A stretch of 64,000 bases of DNA from Lepiota brunneoincarnata (taxonomy: Eukaryota > Basidiomycota > Agaricomycetes > Agaricales > Agaricaceae). Location: positions 806,001 to 870,000 of the forward strand of contig JAEBUN010000006.1 in NCBI GenBank assembly GCA_023014365.1, given 5' to 3'. Under the pieces are notes generated by a model, which worked only from the letters and a program-made list of their open reading frames with translations, was not told where the DNA came from and did no database searches. The translations under genes were made by a program, and so were the position numbers. Below are positions 11,354 to 21,418 of the stretch, one piece after another; position 1 is the first letter of the stretch, and each line of letters begins with the position of its first letter.

Positions 11354-12995
11354 ATGTCTTCCTCTGGACTCGATGTCATATTCTCCTTTCTCCTTGTTTC
11401 AAGGGTCTTGGTCTCTCTGCTTGACTTGTCCGATGTTATAAAACATCACCACTTGCTCTCTTCGCCACTTTCTTCACATTCTCAACGTGAGTCCTACAAG
11501 TCCAATAACTGAATCATTGCTCACAACGAACAAGTTCAAGAAGGCATCTTCTTGTTCAAAAGTCGCTTTGACCCATATTCGGGAGGAACCTTTCGTCATG
11601 TAGGCTGTCTCCCAATGTCTTCCGGTCCCACGATGCTCACCTGCCTGTAGTCACCGTTATTACTTGCCGTTTTTTCCGGCTTGTTTCCCGGATCGCGCAC
11701 ATACGCGTCGTTACTATGGACCGCGTTTGATATTCTTGGTGCATGGGCACTAGTGTCAATATGGAGGCTACGTCAAAATGTCCCAAGGTCGTCAAGAGAT
11801 ATATTGATAGGTGCAAGGTGTGTCCGACCGTTCGCTCCCAACACCTCACCTTCTTATACGTGCCTCAGCTACCTTCTGAACCCGTACATTTTCTTGCCAA
11901 ACCTCGCCCTCTCAACATCCAGTCTCCAGAATTCTCTCACTCTTCTGTCTATCAAATTCGCCGCTGAAGGTTTGAATTTCTCACCCCACCCGGAGAATCC
12001 CATCACTCACGCCGCGCACAGGTCGAGTATCCCCTGCCTTGTTCCTCCTATCGATCCTTCTCCATATTGACCTGTCAACTATCACACTCCTTGGACCCCT
12101 CCTGTTGCTTCTGATTAGCGATCCTCACTCCCACCTTGCTTCTCCACGACAGTTAACTGCCAACCTTCGCCGTACTATTCCACTTGTCGGAGAATATGCT
12201 TTATACACCGCTGTTCTAGCCATCGCTTCTACAGTCATCGCAGGCGGGTGGCAATGGATACCACAGACGTGGGGCGCTACGTATGTGGTTGCTGTGTTGC
12301 GATGTACCCCCTCCCATCCTCACCCGCCTGTCCAGATTAACGCTTCCTGACCTGACACCCAACCCCGGCATGTGGTGGTACTTCTTCACGGAGATGTTTG
12401 ATCACTTCCGTCCGTTCTTCCTCATGGTCTTCAACGTGAGCCTATCCCGCTGACAACACTGTATCAACGATTCACGCCTTGCTCGTCTCTAGGTCCATCT
12501 TATAATCTACATAATACCTATCTGCATCAAATTCCAGTGAGTCCCACTACCCTCACGCCACCTCTGGATCACCCAGACAGGTTACAGATATGATGCACTG
12601 TACGCGACATTCCTCCTTCTCGGAATTGTTGGAATGTTTAAAGCATATCCAACGCTCTTGGATCCAGGTCTTTTCCTCAGCGCTATATCATTGTTCCCAG
12701 AAACATACCCTTGTAGGTCCCGGCCTCAAATTGACCTTACAAACGTTGACCTTTAGCTCTGCAGACCTCCGCCACCCAATTGTCACCGCACTCCTCCACC
12801 TTTACGCGGCTCTCCTCATGCCCCTCTTCAATCATCCTATGGCTCAACACGGGCACCGGAAACGCCAACTTTTTCTATGCATCAACATTGGTGTTCGCGT
12901 GTGCGAACGGAGCTGCAGTCATTGACAGTATTTGGGCGGGATTGCGCATTGCTATCGGCAAGGAAGCAGAAGGATATGTGGTGACACAAGAGTGA
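11354..12995 (+). CDS. GPI transamidase subunit PIG-U / Gab1-like membrane protein
   Basis: PIG-U is a multi-pass ER membrane subunit of the complex that attaches GPI anchors to proteins. Visible blocks in order are: FLLVSRVLVSLLDLSDVI; EGIFLFKSRFDPYSGGTFRH; SPLLLAVFSGLFPGSRTYAS; TAFDILGAWALVSIWRL; YLLNPYIFLPNLALSTSSL; LLFLLSILLHI; GEYALYTAVLAIASTVIAGG; the hallmark LTPNPGMWWYFFTEMFDHFR; YDALYATFLLLGIVGMFKAY; and NTGTGNANFFYASTLVF. These match the family order over its full length. Introns are short and GT-AG (for example after PLSSHSQ, FRH, WGAT and MVFN). Start is MSSSGLD at 11354; an ATG at 11312 is possible. Between LLMPLFNH and LWLNTGTG the frame slips by +1 near 12830-12845. Chitinase at 16.7 kb and possibly other wall proteins would be clients. 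Confidence 0.88.
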
Positions 12996-13530
12996 ATGCT
13001 GGATTCCTGTATTTTTCTTCATCTTTGGGTCTGCGTCAAATTAGATGGCACGTTTGTTACTCATGTCGCGACCCAAGAGGACGTCGCCCTATGACCGCCC
13101 CTCCAGCAACTTCTCAACGTTTCACTCGAAGAACACACATGATAGCTTCCCCATGTTCGAATCAGTGTCTCTGCACAAGAAGTCGTGGTATCGCATTTCT
13201 ATCGAAGTGTCTCTCTAAGCTCATCTAACCTGGCTGGTGTTCGTGAGCCAGTCGCAGGATAAAGGAGGTTCTACCAATTCAATAAATGCCGACGACAATA
13301 TTATCCCGCGAAGCGCGAAGCGGCCATGCGATCTCGATTTCATGGTCCACAAGACCCTCAGCGGGCTATTACGGGGACCGCTGGATAAAGATAAGGCACC
13401 CAATTAATTTTGAACGGGTCGTTGGAGCATATCGTCCATGAGACCAAGATTGATCGGAATGTTAGATTTCTGAAGATAGTCATCATTCCTGAAGGAATAT
13501 CAGCCCCGATCCCGCAACTCAGGCCATAAC
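12996..13530. other. Intergenic between converging genes
   Basis: 3' flanks of PIG-U and cysteine synthase; no gene seen. Confidence 0.5.
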
Positions 13531-15673
13531 TCACCAGAACTAGTTGGGGCAAAAAAACAAGTCAGCCCAAGTGCCAACATCATTTTTTGAAAAGATCACC
13601 CTTACCTTGGAGTAATGCCGGCTTCCAGAATCACACCTAGCAGGGAATATGCGTCAGGTTAAAGCCTTTCTCTATGCTTGACTCACAAGATCGTGACTAT
13701 TCTTTGTCCTTCTCCCCACCCCATCTTTTTAACCAGCCTGGCACAGGCCACGAGGTTGCAAGCACTACTTGAGCCGAGGAAGAGTCCGTCATGTTTGACA
13801 AGGTATCTCGACATGGCTACCGCTTCCTCATCTGTGACCCTATGGACAATGGTTTAATATCCGAGATCGACAAAGGGGGAGGGACGATCACCGGAAAGCA
13901 TCGTCAATTACAGGGAGAGCGAGCTCAATATTGTTGGTTAGGCGGTTGATACCACTGATCATATCCTGTATTTAGCTCATGGAGCCTGCGAGAGAGAGAT
14001 ATGCAACCCACATGCCCTCGACCACTGTATCGACTTGGTGTCGTCGTTTGGTCCCTTCGGCCTCTCGTTTGTCGTACATTACGCCATGCTTGATCTGTAT
14101 AGCCCGTCAACCGGAGTGTTCGGTAAATTACAGCTATTTCGGACGCTTGCCTTGTTATAGAGACCACTACCATCGGGATCAGATATGGCGATAACAATAT
14201 CAGAATTCATGGATTTCAGGTAATGACCAGTTCCAGCGACTGTTCCTCCCGTCCCTAAATCCCAGTCAACTCGTGTGGGTAATGTGCTTGGAAGTATAAA
14301 TACCTGCACCAGCAACAAAGGCATCCACATGGCCACTGGTTTGTCTCCAAATTTCCGGTCCCGTCCCATTGAAATGCGCCTCAAAATTGCTCTTGTTCTG
14401 AGCACATTTTATCAGCCCAAGTTCACGGCCCAGAGCCACGCGATTTGACTCGCCTCAAATTGATCTGCAAAGTAACCTCGGGGTTTTGTTAAGAAGTCCT
14501 CGTCCTCCTGCCAGTTACTGCTATCAAAATCAACATGCGAAGTAGTGGTCACGACGACCGATGAAGGCGTTGAGTGCAGGATGTGCGAGTGCGGACGGGA
14601 GTTAGAGGATGTGGCCGCGGAGTCAAGGGACGAATCCCTCGCGAAATTATTTGCACGTTGTCGAGCAAGGTTCTGTGGACTCATCGAAGTAGAGAAGAGA
14701 ACCGGTGATTAGGGTTACGTTAGGCATCCGAATGCTGGTTGACTGCATAGCATATACTTACGACGTACTATGCGCAATGCAGCCTGAAGTAAGTATCAAA
14801 TATGCGGGAAGATGAAAACCGAAGATATGTACGCACCTGTTTTTTATCCACAATGCTTGCGGGCCGCACCCTCTCAACATTCGCTCCGAGTGCCAACAAC
14901 GCCAGGACCTTTTCTTCCGCTACATCATCTGGCATGATGATAGCTATATAGAAATGCACTCCCTAGCATCCCGGGTTCAAGTTAAAACGCCGATGAGAGG
15001 GGACTTACTAGCATTGTAACCTCTTTTCTCGGCAGATCAGTTTGCATGCTATACGGTTTGGGAATAAGCCTACCGTGCACGAGCAATTGTAGCAATCGAA
15101 ATTCCCGTAGAGCCGACAGTGCCCTCGAAGATACAAGAACCAGTGTGGGGTCGTAAGAGTCCATTTCGCTCAGCGTCGTTGATCACTAGGCGTTATTGGT
15201 ATGAGGGATGGGGAGGGGGTGATTTGGGGCGCACTCTGCAAAGCCACGCGGTCCTTGACGCTTCCGCCAGGATTTAGGAACTGAAAAAGGTGCCCTGAGT
15301 GGGGAGTGTAAATGGATAAGAGCAACAAGCAAACCTCGGCTTTTCCTAGAATCTCGACCCCCAGCGCATCGCTGAGTGAATTGATCCTGACGAGTGGAGT
15401 GTTCCCTGCAACCGGTCAATTACCTAGCCGATCTGAGGGCCAAGGATGCCCACCGATGAGCCCTGTAACTCCGGAGACGATTTCATCGCTTCTCAGCTCG
15501 ATGGGTCTCGATTGGAACGACTCGACGCGTTTCTGTTTTCGCGACTTGAGATAGAGGGCGAACGACGTCGATGCACGCGAGAGATAAAACCCAATGAGGA
15601 CGCCGTAGAATATATGTTTAATTGTTGACTGCGATGGCCTGTGTAGCCACTCAGTTGCAGAGAACCAGCCCAT
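13531..15673 (-). CDS. Cysteine synthase 2-like PLP enzyme, membrane-anchored
   Basis: PLP-dependent beta-replacement enzyme of the cysteine synthase / cystathionine beta-synthase fold, resembling the fungal mitochondrial cysteine synthase 2 group. The N-terminus has a hydrophobic segment (IFYGVLIGFYLS) and then basic residues, suggesting a membrane or mitochondrial anchor. Catalytic landmarks are GNTPLVRINSL, LNPGGSVKDRVAL with the PLP-binding Lys, FEGTVGSTGISIAT (substrate loop), MPDDVAEEKVLALLALGANV, GAGTGGTVAG (phosphate loop), ISDPDGSGLYNK, FLGSSSACN and CDSGSRHYSKFW at the stop. At least ten introns were needed. Two have GC donors (14398-14453 and 14095-14150), and one exon is only 6 nt (14762-14767), giving the YV of KKQ-YV-NLARQ. 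The central insertion with many Ser and His is usual for this group. No frame break was found. Divergent from the CoA-binding gene with 82 bp between starts. Confidence 0.9.
14095..14150 (-). other. GC-AG intron (56 nt) in cysteine synthase
   Basis: Donor GCAAGC follows the codons for YNK, acceptor CAG precedes IKHGVMYD. No GT alternative keeps the frame. Confidence 0.75.
14398..14453 (-). other. GC-AG intron (56 nt) in cysteine synthase
   Basis: Exon end GAG followed by GCGAGT; acceptor CAG. It joins FADQFE to NKSNFEAHFNGTGPE in frame. Confidence 0.75.
14762..14767 (-). other. 6-nt microexon of cysteine synthase
   Basis: The six bases TACGTC lie between an acceptor (CATAG) and a donor (GTAAGT). 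Including them gives KKQ-YV-NLARQRA, which fits the family; skipping them drops two residues. Confidence 0.6.
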
Positions 15674-15755
15674 GTCAAGGTGAGTGATATGACGCAAGTT
15701 ATGTAACGTCATAACATATTGTTACCCGTGAGGACTCTCTCCACGAATCACTCAT

Positions 15756-16336
15756 ATGGCCACTCTCGAGTCTTTCCAGAAAGCTTTCCTCGCCTCCCCC
15801 CGTTTTGCTGTCGCCGGTGCTTCCAAGGATCAAACCAAGTTTGGCACCAAGGCCAGTTATCATCGGTCGGCTTGATCCCTTCTGACCTGTTGCATCTGTG
15901 TGTAGATCCTCAAGTGGTACCAGGCCCGAAAATACGATGTAACACCTATCCATCCTGTATGTGATAAATTAAAGGTCTGGATCAGTGATCCTCTCATGGG
16001 CTGCTAGAAAGAGAGCGAGCTTGAGGGGCTTGCGACTATAAAATCCTTGGGTGAGCTCCCATTGCCCACAAAAACTTCTGTAAGCATCGTCACGCCCCCC
16101 AAGGCAAGTGGTATCTATCCACAACTGAATTCAACGCGTTGATAGACTCATATGACTAGATTACGCTCGGTATCCTCAAGGAAGCAAAGGAACTGGGCGT
16201 TCCTGCTCTGTGGCTCCAACCCGGCGCTGAGGACAGTGTCGTTCTTGAATATATCAAGGAGAATCTAGAGGGCAGAGTCATAGCTGGGGGCCCCTGTCTC
16301 CTGGTTGAGGGCGATAGAATCAAGAGCCTCCTTTAA
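15756..16336 (+). CDS. CoA-binding-domain (YccU-type Rossmann) protein
   Basis: Small single-domain protein of the CoA-binding fold, about 145 residues. It begins MATLESFQKAFL, then RFAVAGASKDQTKFGTK (Rossmann loop), ILKWYQARKYDVTPIHP, KESELEGLATIKSLGELP, VSIVTPPK, ITLGILKEAKELGVPALW, LQPGAEDSVVLEYIKEN and GGPCLLVEGDRI. These are the blocks of the family over its whole length; a precise reaction is not established. Four exons are joined by three introns. The first (15852-15905) and third (16104-16159, donor GCAAGT) have GC donors; the middle one is GTATGT-TAG. Two GC-AG introns in so short a gene is odd. It shares an 82-bp divergent promoter with cysteine synthase 2, which may mean co-expression. 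Confidence 0.87.
15852..15905 (+). other. GC-AG intron in the CoA-binding gene
   Basis: Donor GCCAGT after FGTK, acceptor TAG before ILKWYQ. The donor is further from consensus than the others, so the call is less sure. Confidence 0.55.
16104..16159 (+). other. GC-AG intron in the CoA-binding gene
   Basis: Consensus GC donor AAG-GCAAGT and acceptor CTAG, joining VTPPK to ITLGILKEA. Confidence 0.8.
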
Positions 16337-16659
16337 TCTCTTAAATTCCTGTGTCGCATATTTCTGGAGCGCCCCTCTCGTAATGTAATGAATGGTAAAT
16401 GAGATCTCCCACCCTTCGATCTAGGGGTGCTGCGATGTTTCTTGCACTATTGCCACCATGACCTCCCCTTGTTGAGACCGTCTGCAGCACAAGGCAAATG
16501 CGCTTTGGCTGCGCTGTAGGTGCGGTCATGCTTTTTGTGACTGGCGTGTCGATGGTTGCGATGGTGTGCATGGCCCAAAATAGCTTGCGTACTCCTCAAC
16601 TCCAGCACTCGCACACCACTGTCCCTCGTTGAGAGGCTCTTTCGCTCCTTTAGCCCACC
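16337..16659. other. Intergenic, no gene seen
   Basis: 3' flank of the CoA-binding gene and promoter of the chitinase; no coding signal. Confidence 0.5.
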
Positions 16660-18488
16660 ATGTGGTTTCTTTCTGCACTCGTTTTTATTCTGGCAACAAC
16701 AACGACGGCAACGACCCACCACGCGCATCGACATATACGAAGACAGTACAATCCGTCTCAACGCCCTTCTCTCATGTCATCTGCATGGTATGCAGGCTGG
16801 CACGCTGCCGATTTTCCTCTGGACAAAGTGAGCTGGCCAAAATATACCATTATGCATTATGCATTCGCGTATGTGTCTTGAATGGACCTACAAGAAAATT
16901 TGGCTCAACTGAACTTGCAGGATCACGACGCCGAAGGCTGGCGGTGTCTCACTGGGACCGCCTGATGAGCAGTTGCTGCCACAGTTCGTGGCTGCCGCCC
17001 ATCAACATGTCAGTTGTGCCAATCCTTCTTCAGCTCTTTTTGACGGTCAAGTATAGGACGTTAAGGCCAGTCTCTCCATCGGTGGTTGGACTGGCTCTCG
17101 GTATTTCTCGACGAGTGTCGGCTCGTCAAAAAATAGGACTGCATTCGTTAACTCAGTCGTGCAGTTGGTCCAGCAATACAACCTGGATGGAATAGACTTT
17201 GAGTGCGTCTTCCCCCGCGCCCCATAACCTCCGCTCACTATCCATAGCTGGGAGTACCCTGGTGTGCAAGGCATAGGCTGTAATATCGTCAACCCTCATG
17301 ATGCTTCCAACTTCTTATCTTTCCTGAAAGAGTTACGCTTGACTTTCACTGGGAAAAACCTGATTCTTTCCGCCGCCGTCTCCACCAAACCCTTCGCCGA
17401 CACCACGGGCCAGCCATCCAGCAGCCTTTCGGAATTCAGTAAAGTTCTAGACCACATCTCTATCATGAATTACGACACAACATCTACACCTTCTACAGGT
17501 GCAGGTCCTAATGCACCTCTAGACGATTCTTGCGCGCCCAACGGAACCCGAAAGGGCTCCGCGGTGTCGGCCATCAGCGCATGGACAGGCGCTGGCATCC
17601 CTCCTAATCAAATTGTCTTGGGTGTACCCGCATATGGACATTCCTTCGTTGTCCGCCCTTCGTTCGTGCTCTCATCCTCGGCTTCGGGCGACAATGAAAC
17701 ACTTTTGCCGTATCCTACATACGATCCTAGTAACAGGAAAGGAGACCGCTGGGATGGCGAAGGTGGGATCGATGTTTGCGGAAATCCAGAAGGGCCCGGG
17801 GGCGTTTATACATATTGGGGGCTGATGCAAGAGGGATTCCTAAATGCCGACGGAACGATCCCTGGTGGGATCAATTACCGCTTCGACAACTGTAGTCAAA
17901 CTGTAAGTCAATCATTCTCCTTTGTCCACGCATCACCAAAAACCTCTTCCTTTCCCCGGATTCCACGCCTTCCCCCTCCCCCCCCCCTCCTCGGCGTTTT
18001 CCTACTCCGAGTTCCCTCACTCTTCTATTCTAGACCCGCACGCAGGTTCTCTGACTAGAGTTATCGTTTTCTAGCCGTTTTTATATGACCAGAGCAAACA
18101 ACTATATATTTCTTACGATAATGCGGAATCATTCGCTGCGAAAGGTAAATTTATCAATGCCACTGGGTTAGCCGGATTTGCTTTGTGGGAGACCGGGGGA
18201 GACTATGAGGATGTGCTTCTTGATTCGATAAGTGCGTCTTGCGCACAGAACTTGTCATGTGGATGTCTCTGACCTCACCCTATGCAACTTCTAGTCTCTG
18301 CGGCACGCAACGGCGATCCTTCACACTTGGGACCGTCATCCAACCCACGCACTTCTGGCTCGACAACATCTACACCATCAGCTACCTCGAACGCACAAGC
18401 ACCACCATCACCATGCACGCTTCTTGATCTAATCATCCGCACTGCTGCATCTGTCTCGTTATTACTGCTGTCCCACAACCTCGTGTAA
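16660..18488 (+). CDS. GH18 chitinase, secreted, probably GPI-anchored
   Basis: Hydrolyses beta-1,4-N-acetylglucosamine chains in cell-wall remodelling or nutrition. The signal peptide is MWFLSALVFILATTTTA. GH18 landmarks by residue are SIGGW (106-110) and DGIDFDWEYP with catalytic Glu at about 150, then ISIMNYD, LGVPAYGHSF and GFALWETGGDY. Exons are joined by GT-AG introns after HYAFA, AHQH, inside the DFDWE motif, after NCSQT and after LLDSI. The C-terminus has a Ser/Thr-rich spacer (SNPRTSGSTTSTPS) and ends in a hydrophobic tail (TAASVSLLLLSHNLV), which suggests a GPI anchor signal. All catalytic residues I can check are present and no frame break was found. There is no carbohydrate-binding module. 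Confidence 0.92.
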
Positions 18489-19776
18489 TTTATCCGCATC
18501 TCACTTCAACGTGTTTTCGCCTGTCGCCTGTCCACTCTTATGGGTGGCCTTGATGGCCGATCACCCGTATTCTTGGTTTCATCTGACATTCATATTTCAG
18601 GGTGTCTGTGGAGTTTGTAACCTTTGTACCTAGTTAGTCGGGTGTTGAGCACCTGGAAATTGTTTCGCATGTACAAGCCTTGTGGTGGTGGCGTATCAAG
18701 GGCTTCAACCAGGTGAGCATCTCAATGTGCATCATGACCTCAATGTGGCTGGTCGTTGAGTTGCTGTCAAAAAGTTGAGAGTTGCGGCGCTTGGGCGCCT
18801 GGGACCTGAAGCTTGAGGACCCGAGGCAGGAACAACCATTTGAGAGGCCGCGGCCTGATGCGGGATTGTCCACTCACTGCGGGGTGGAGATGGCAAGTAA
18901 GGAGACAAGGCACATGTCGAGAATGACGAGATGGAGCGCATGGTGGCCCAGTCAACAGCGCTCGTTGTCTGATATCAGTTGTGTATACTATTAATATAAT
19001 CAAATTGGTAAGTTGGTAACGTTAGTATTGTTCCCGCGCAGCTCCTCCACCTTCGATAATATCACGCTTTGAAAGTTCAGGGATACTTCTACATTGTTGG
19101 ATATATAGCGAGCCTGAATGCAACCCGAGGCTGGCCTGAGCCACCAAATCCGACACCTTGGTAATACGCTTTACATCCTCTATTTTTTTTTTCTCGATTG
19201 GAGCCCTACAAGCCAACGCATGGGAACCACAGGAATGTGGGGAAGACCCGGACCTTGTTGCCCCCGGGGGAACGGTCCTGTGATGACGACTTTCGATACG
19301 ACACTGGTGTACACAACGGTCCGCTCACTAATTGGTAACAAGTGAGCTCCATTCTAATCAATGTAATGGAATGTAGGTCTGAATGATACCACCTGAAAAA
19401 CAAGGAAGTTGCTTGACATCAGCTCTATATGTTTTTAGATGGCGTTCCCAGACAAGTAGTAGGATTCGTCCCCATGATGTACTCTGCTGAGGGACCAGCG
19501 GAGGAAACAAAACCACTCCTTGTTGTGGCTGTTGCGCGGTGCCCCGGTGGCGTTGATGTGTTCCGGCCTGAGTGACCCGCACCACATAACACAGAAGTGA
19601 CACAGCCCACGGAACAACACCAGAAGCCTCGAAAAAGTATGGATCAACATTCCAAGTACTATCTTTCGTGCTTCAGACACGGCTGCTGTGTTCTTAATCC
19701 AACCTCCGCTCCAATCACCGCATCCTTGTAATTTCCTTTTCGATTCCGAGAGAAGAAGAATCTCATTTGCAGACCG

Positions 19777-19807
<31 letters not shown>

Positions 19808-20963
19808 CGCTTGCTAGAGGCGGACATGGTGCATGTTGTAAAGGAGAAGAAAATCATTCGAGGCAGTAATGCGCTAAACAAACATTCATCAGCGCAGGTT
19901 AAACTACTTACGCAACAAACATAACATTCCAAGTCTCGACTTTACTAGCACACCCCCCACCACTTTTTGTCGGGGAATCACGCCCGGGCGTATGTGGGCA
20001 TGATTTCGTGGCCGACGGCGGAGCTTGTGCCGTATCCCATGACATGGAAATATAAAATAAAAACCCAAGTGCACAACGTACAGGGTGGTGTATGATTACA
20101 AATGTGCTCTTGTAAATTCATATCCGCTATGACAAGATGTGGCCTGGAACGACAAGATGTCTCCGACCCTGGTTTGAATGGGTGATAAAAAACTCGCACT
20201 CAAAATTGATTATATGACCTCACAGGCCCCATTGGGAACAAGAGCAGGACATTCAGCCTCGACCACACCCTTTCCCAGCAACTTGGGCGGCGGGATCGCG
20301 GAAACGCTTATTTTCGCGGATATATTTACCGTAATGTTATCTGATCCGAAGACACCTTATGGCACTGCACCACCGCACTCTCTGACAGGGGTGCCTTGCG
20401 ACATACACGCGCCATGCTGGTATCGCGTTGCAATTACAAGTTGTCCAGTTTCATGACGATCAAAATTCCAGATTCCGGGGAATGCAGCTTCGCCTCGACC
20501 CACCAGGTGCCTCAGATCGTGGTTGATTGCTTGTGCCAGATATATAAGTCGTATCCAGCCGGTACCCACAGCTACACATTCTCTTCTCCCCCCCCCTTCG
20601 CTTTCCATTCCACGCTTGCCTCGTTGCCCGCACTTGCTGCACAAGGCCCCGAAGTCTTCAACCAAAAACGGCATGTTCCGATCGCGTCCGTCGAGTACGT
20701 CCTTTCAACCTTCCCAATTTAGGATGCCCTTTGTTCTGACTACTCGGCGGTGTGAACAGCAGGTCCATGGGTTTGCCCGTCTGTTCGTGGTGCAGTATTG
20801 GTTCGAGCATCTCGACTTACCCTTTGGCCGGAAATGATGGTAATATAAAATTGAACAGCCAGTCTTCCCTTCCACCACCTACAAAATCTTCCCGAGTGTT
20901 GTACGCTATTTCAACTCCACTCCTCCCCAATTTTTCTCAACGCATGCACCATTTCATGGGCAG
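18489..20963. other. Long gap, no supported gene; contains a GA repeat
   Basis: I found no domain or convincing spliced gene on either strand. A (GA)n microsatellite of about 12 units sits near 19780-19803. Several short frames of 60-165 codons overlap each other on both strands and look random. Confidence 0.4.
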
Positions 20964-21158
20964 ATGGCCTCGGACTCCCCCCCTCCCCAGGACATCCGAA
21001 AAAACGTCACTCCTAAAGTACCCCCATCACAGGCAATAGCAGAGGCATGGAGGAGAGAGTCTTCGGAGAGTCAAGAGAGGTGGCGGAGGCTAGACGCGGA
21101 AGTAAAACACCGGTACGAGGAAGGGAGGAAGAAGCAGGGGTACCACTCCAAAATGTAA
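20964..21158 (+). CDS. Possible end of an HMG-box-like protein, partial
   Basis: The frame ends with AIAEAWRRESSESQERWRRL and DAEVKHRYEEGRKKQGYHSK. This resembles helices 2-3 of an HMG box (W, then acidic/basic spacing, then a Tyr-rich end), but the usual N-terminal half (a PPNAF-like strand) is not visible upstream. It could be a fragment, the last exon of an unseen gene, or chance. Confidence 0.25.
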   Translation: MASDSPPPQDIRKNVTPKVPPSQAIAEAWRRESSESQERWRRLDAEVKHRYEEGRKKQGYHSKM

Positions 21159-21418
21159 GGAGATGTTGTTGTGTAGATATGGTGAGCAACGCCCATATTG
21201 CACCAATCCGTAATCGTGCAACGTGTTCGAAAACAGGGTTACGATCATCTACTTTCTCGTTCCTCTTGTTTCTTTGTGACAAGGGCCTACTTGCGAAAAA
21301 CTACCGAGGGCGAAATCAGCTTGAGTATTGTGGATTGGCTATTTATTTGATGTCAGAAAGACTCTTGTACAGTAGTAGACTCCAAGTCATACCGTGTATC
21401 AGAATGCACTATTTCTTG

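Noticed and set aside
19688..19924. Frame containing an Arg/Glu run
   Set aside because: Produced by the GA microsatellite; no other coding evidence.
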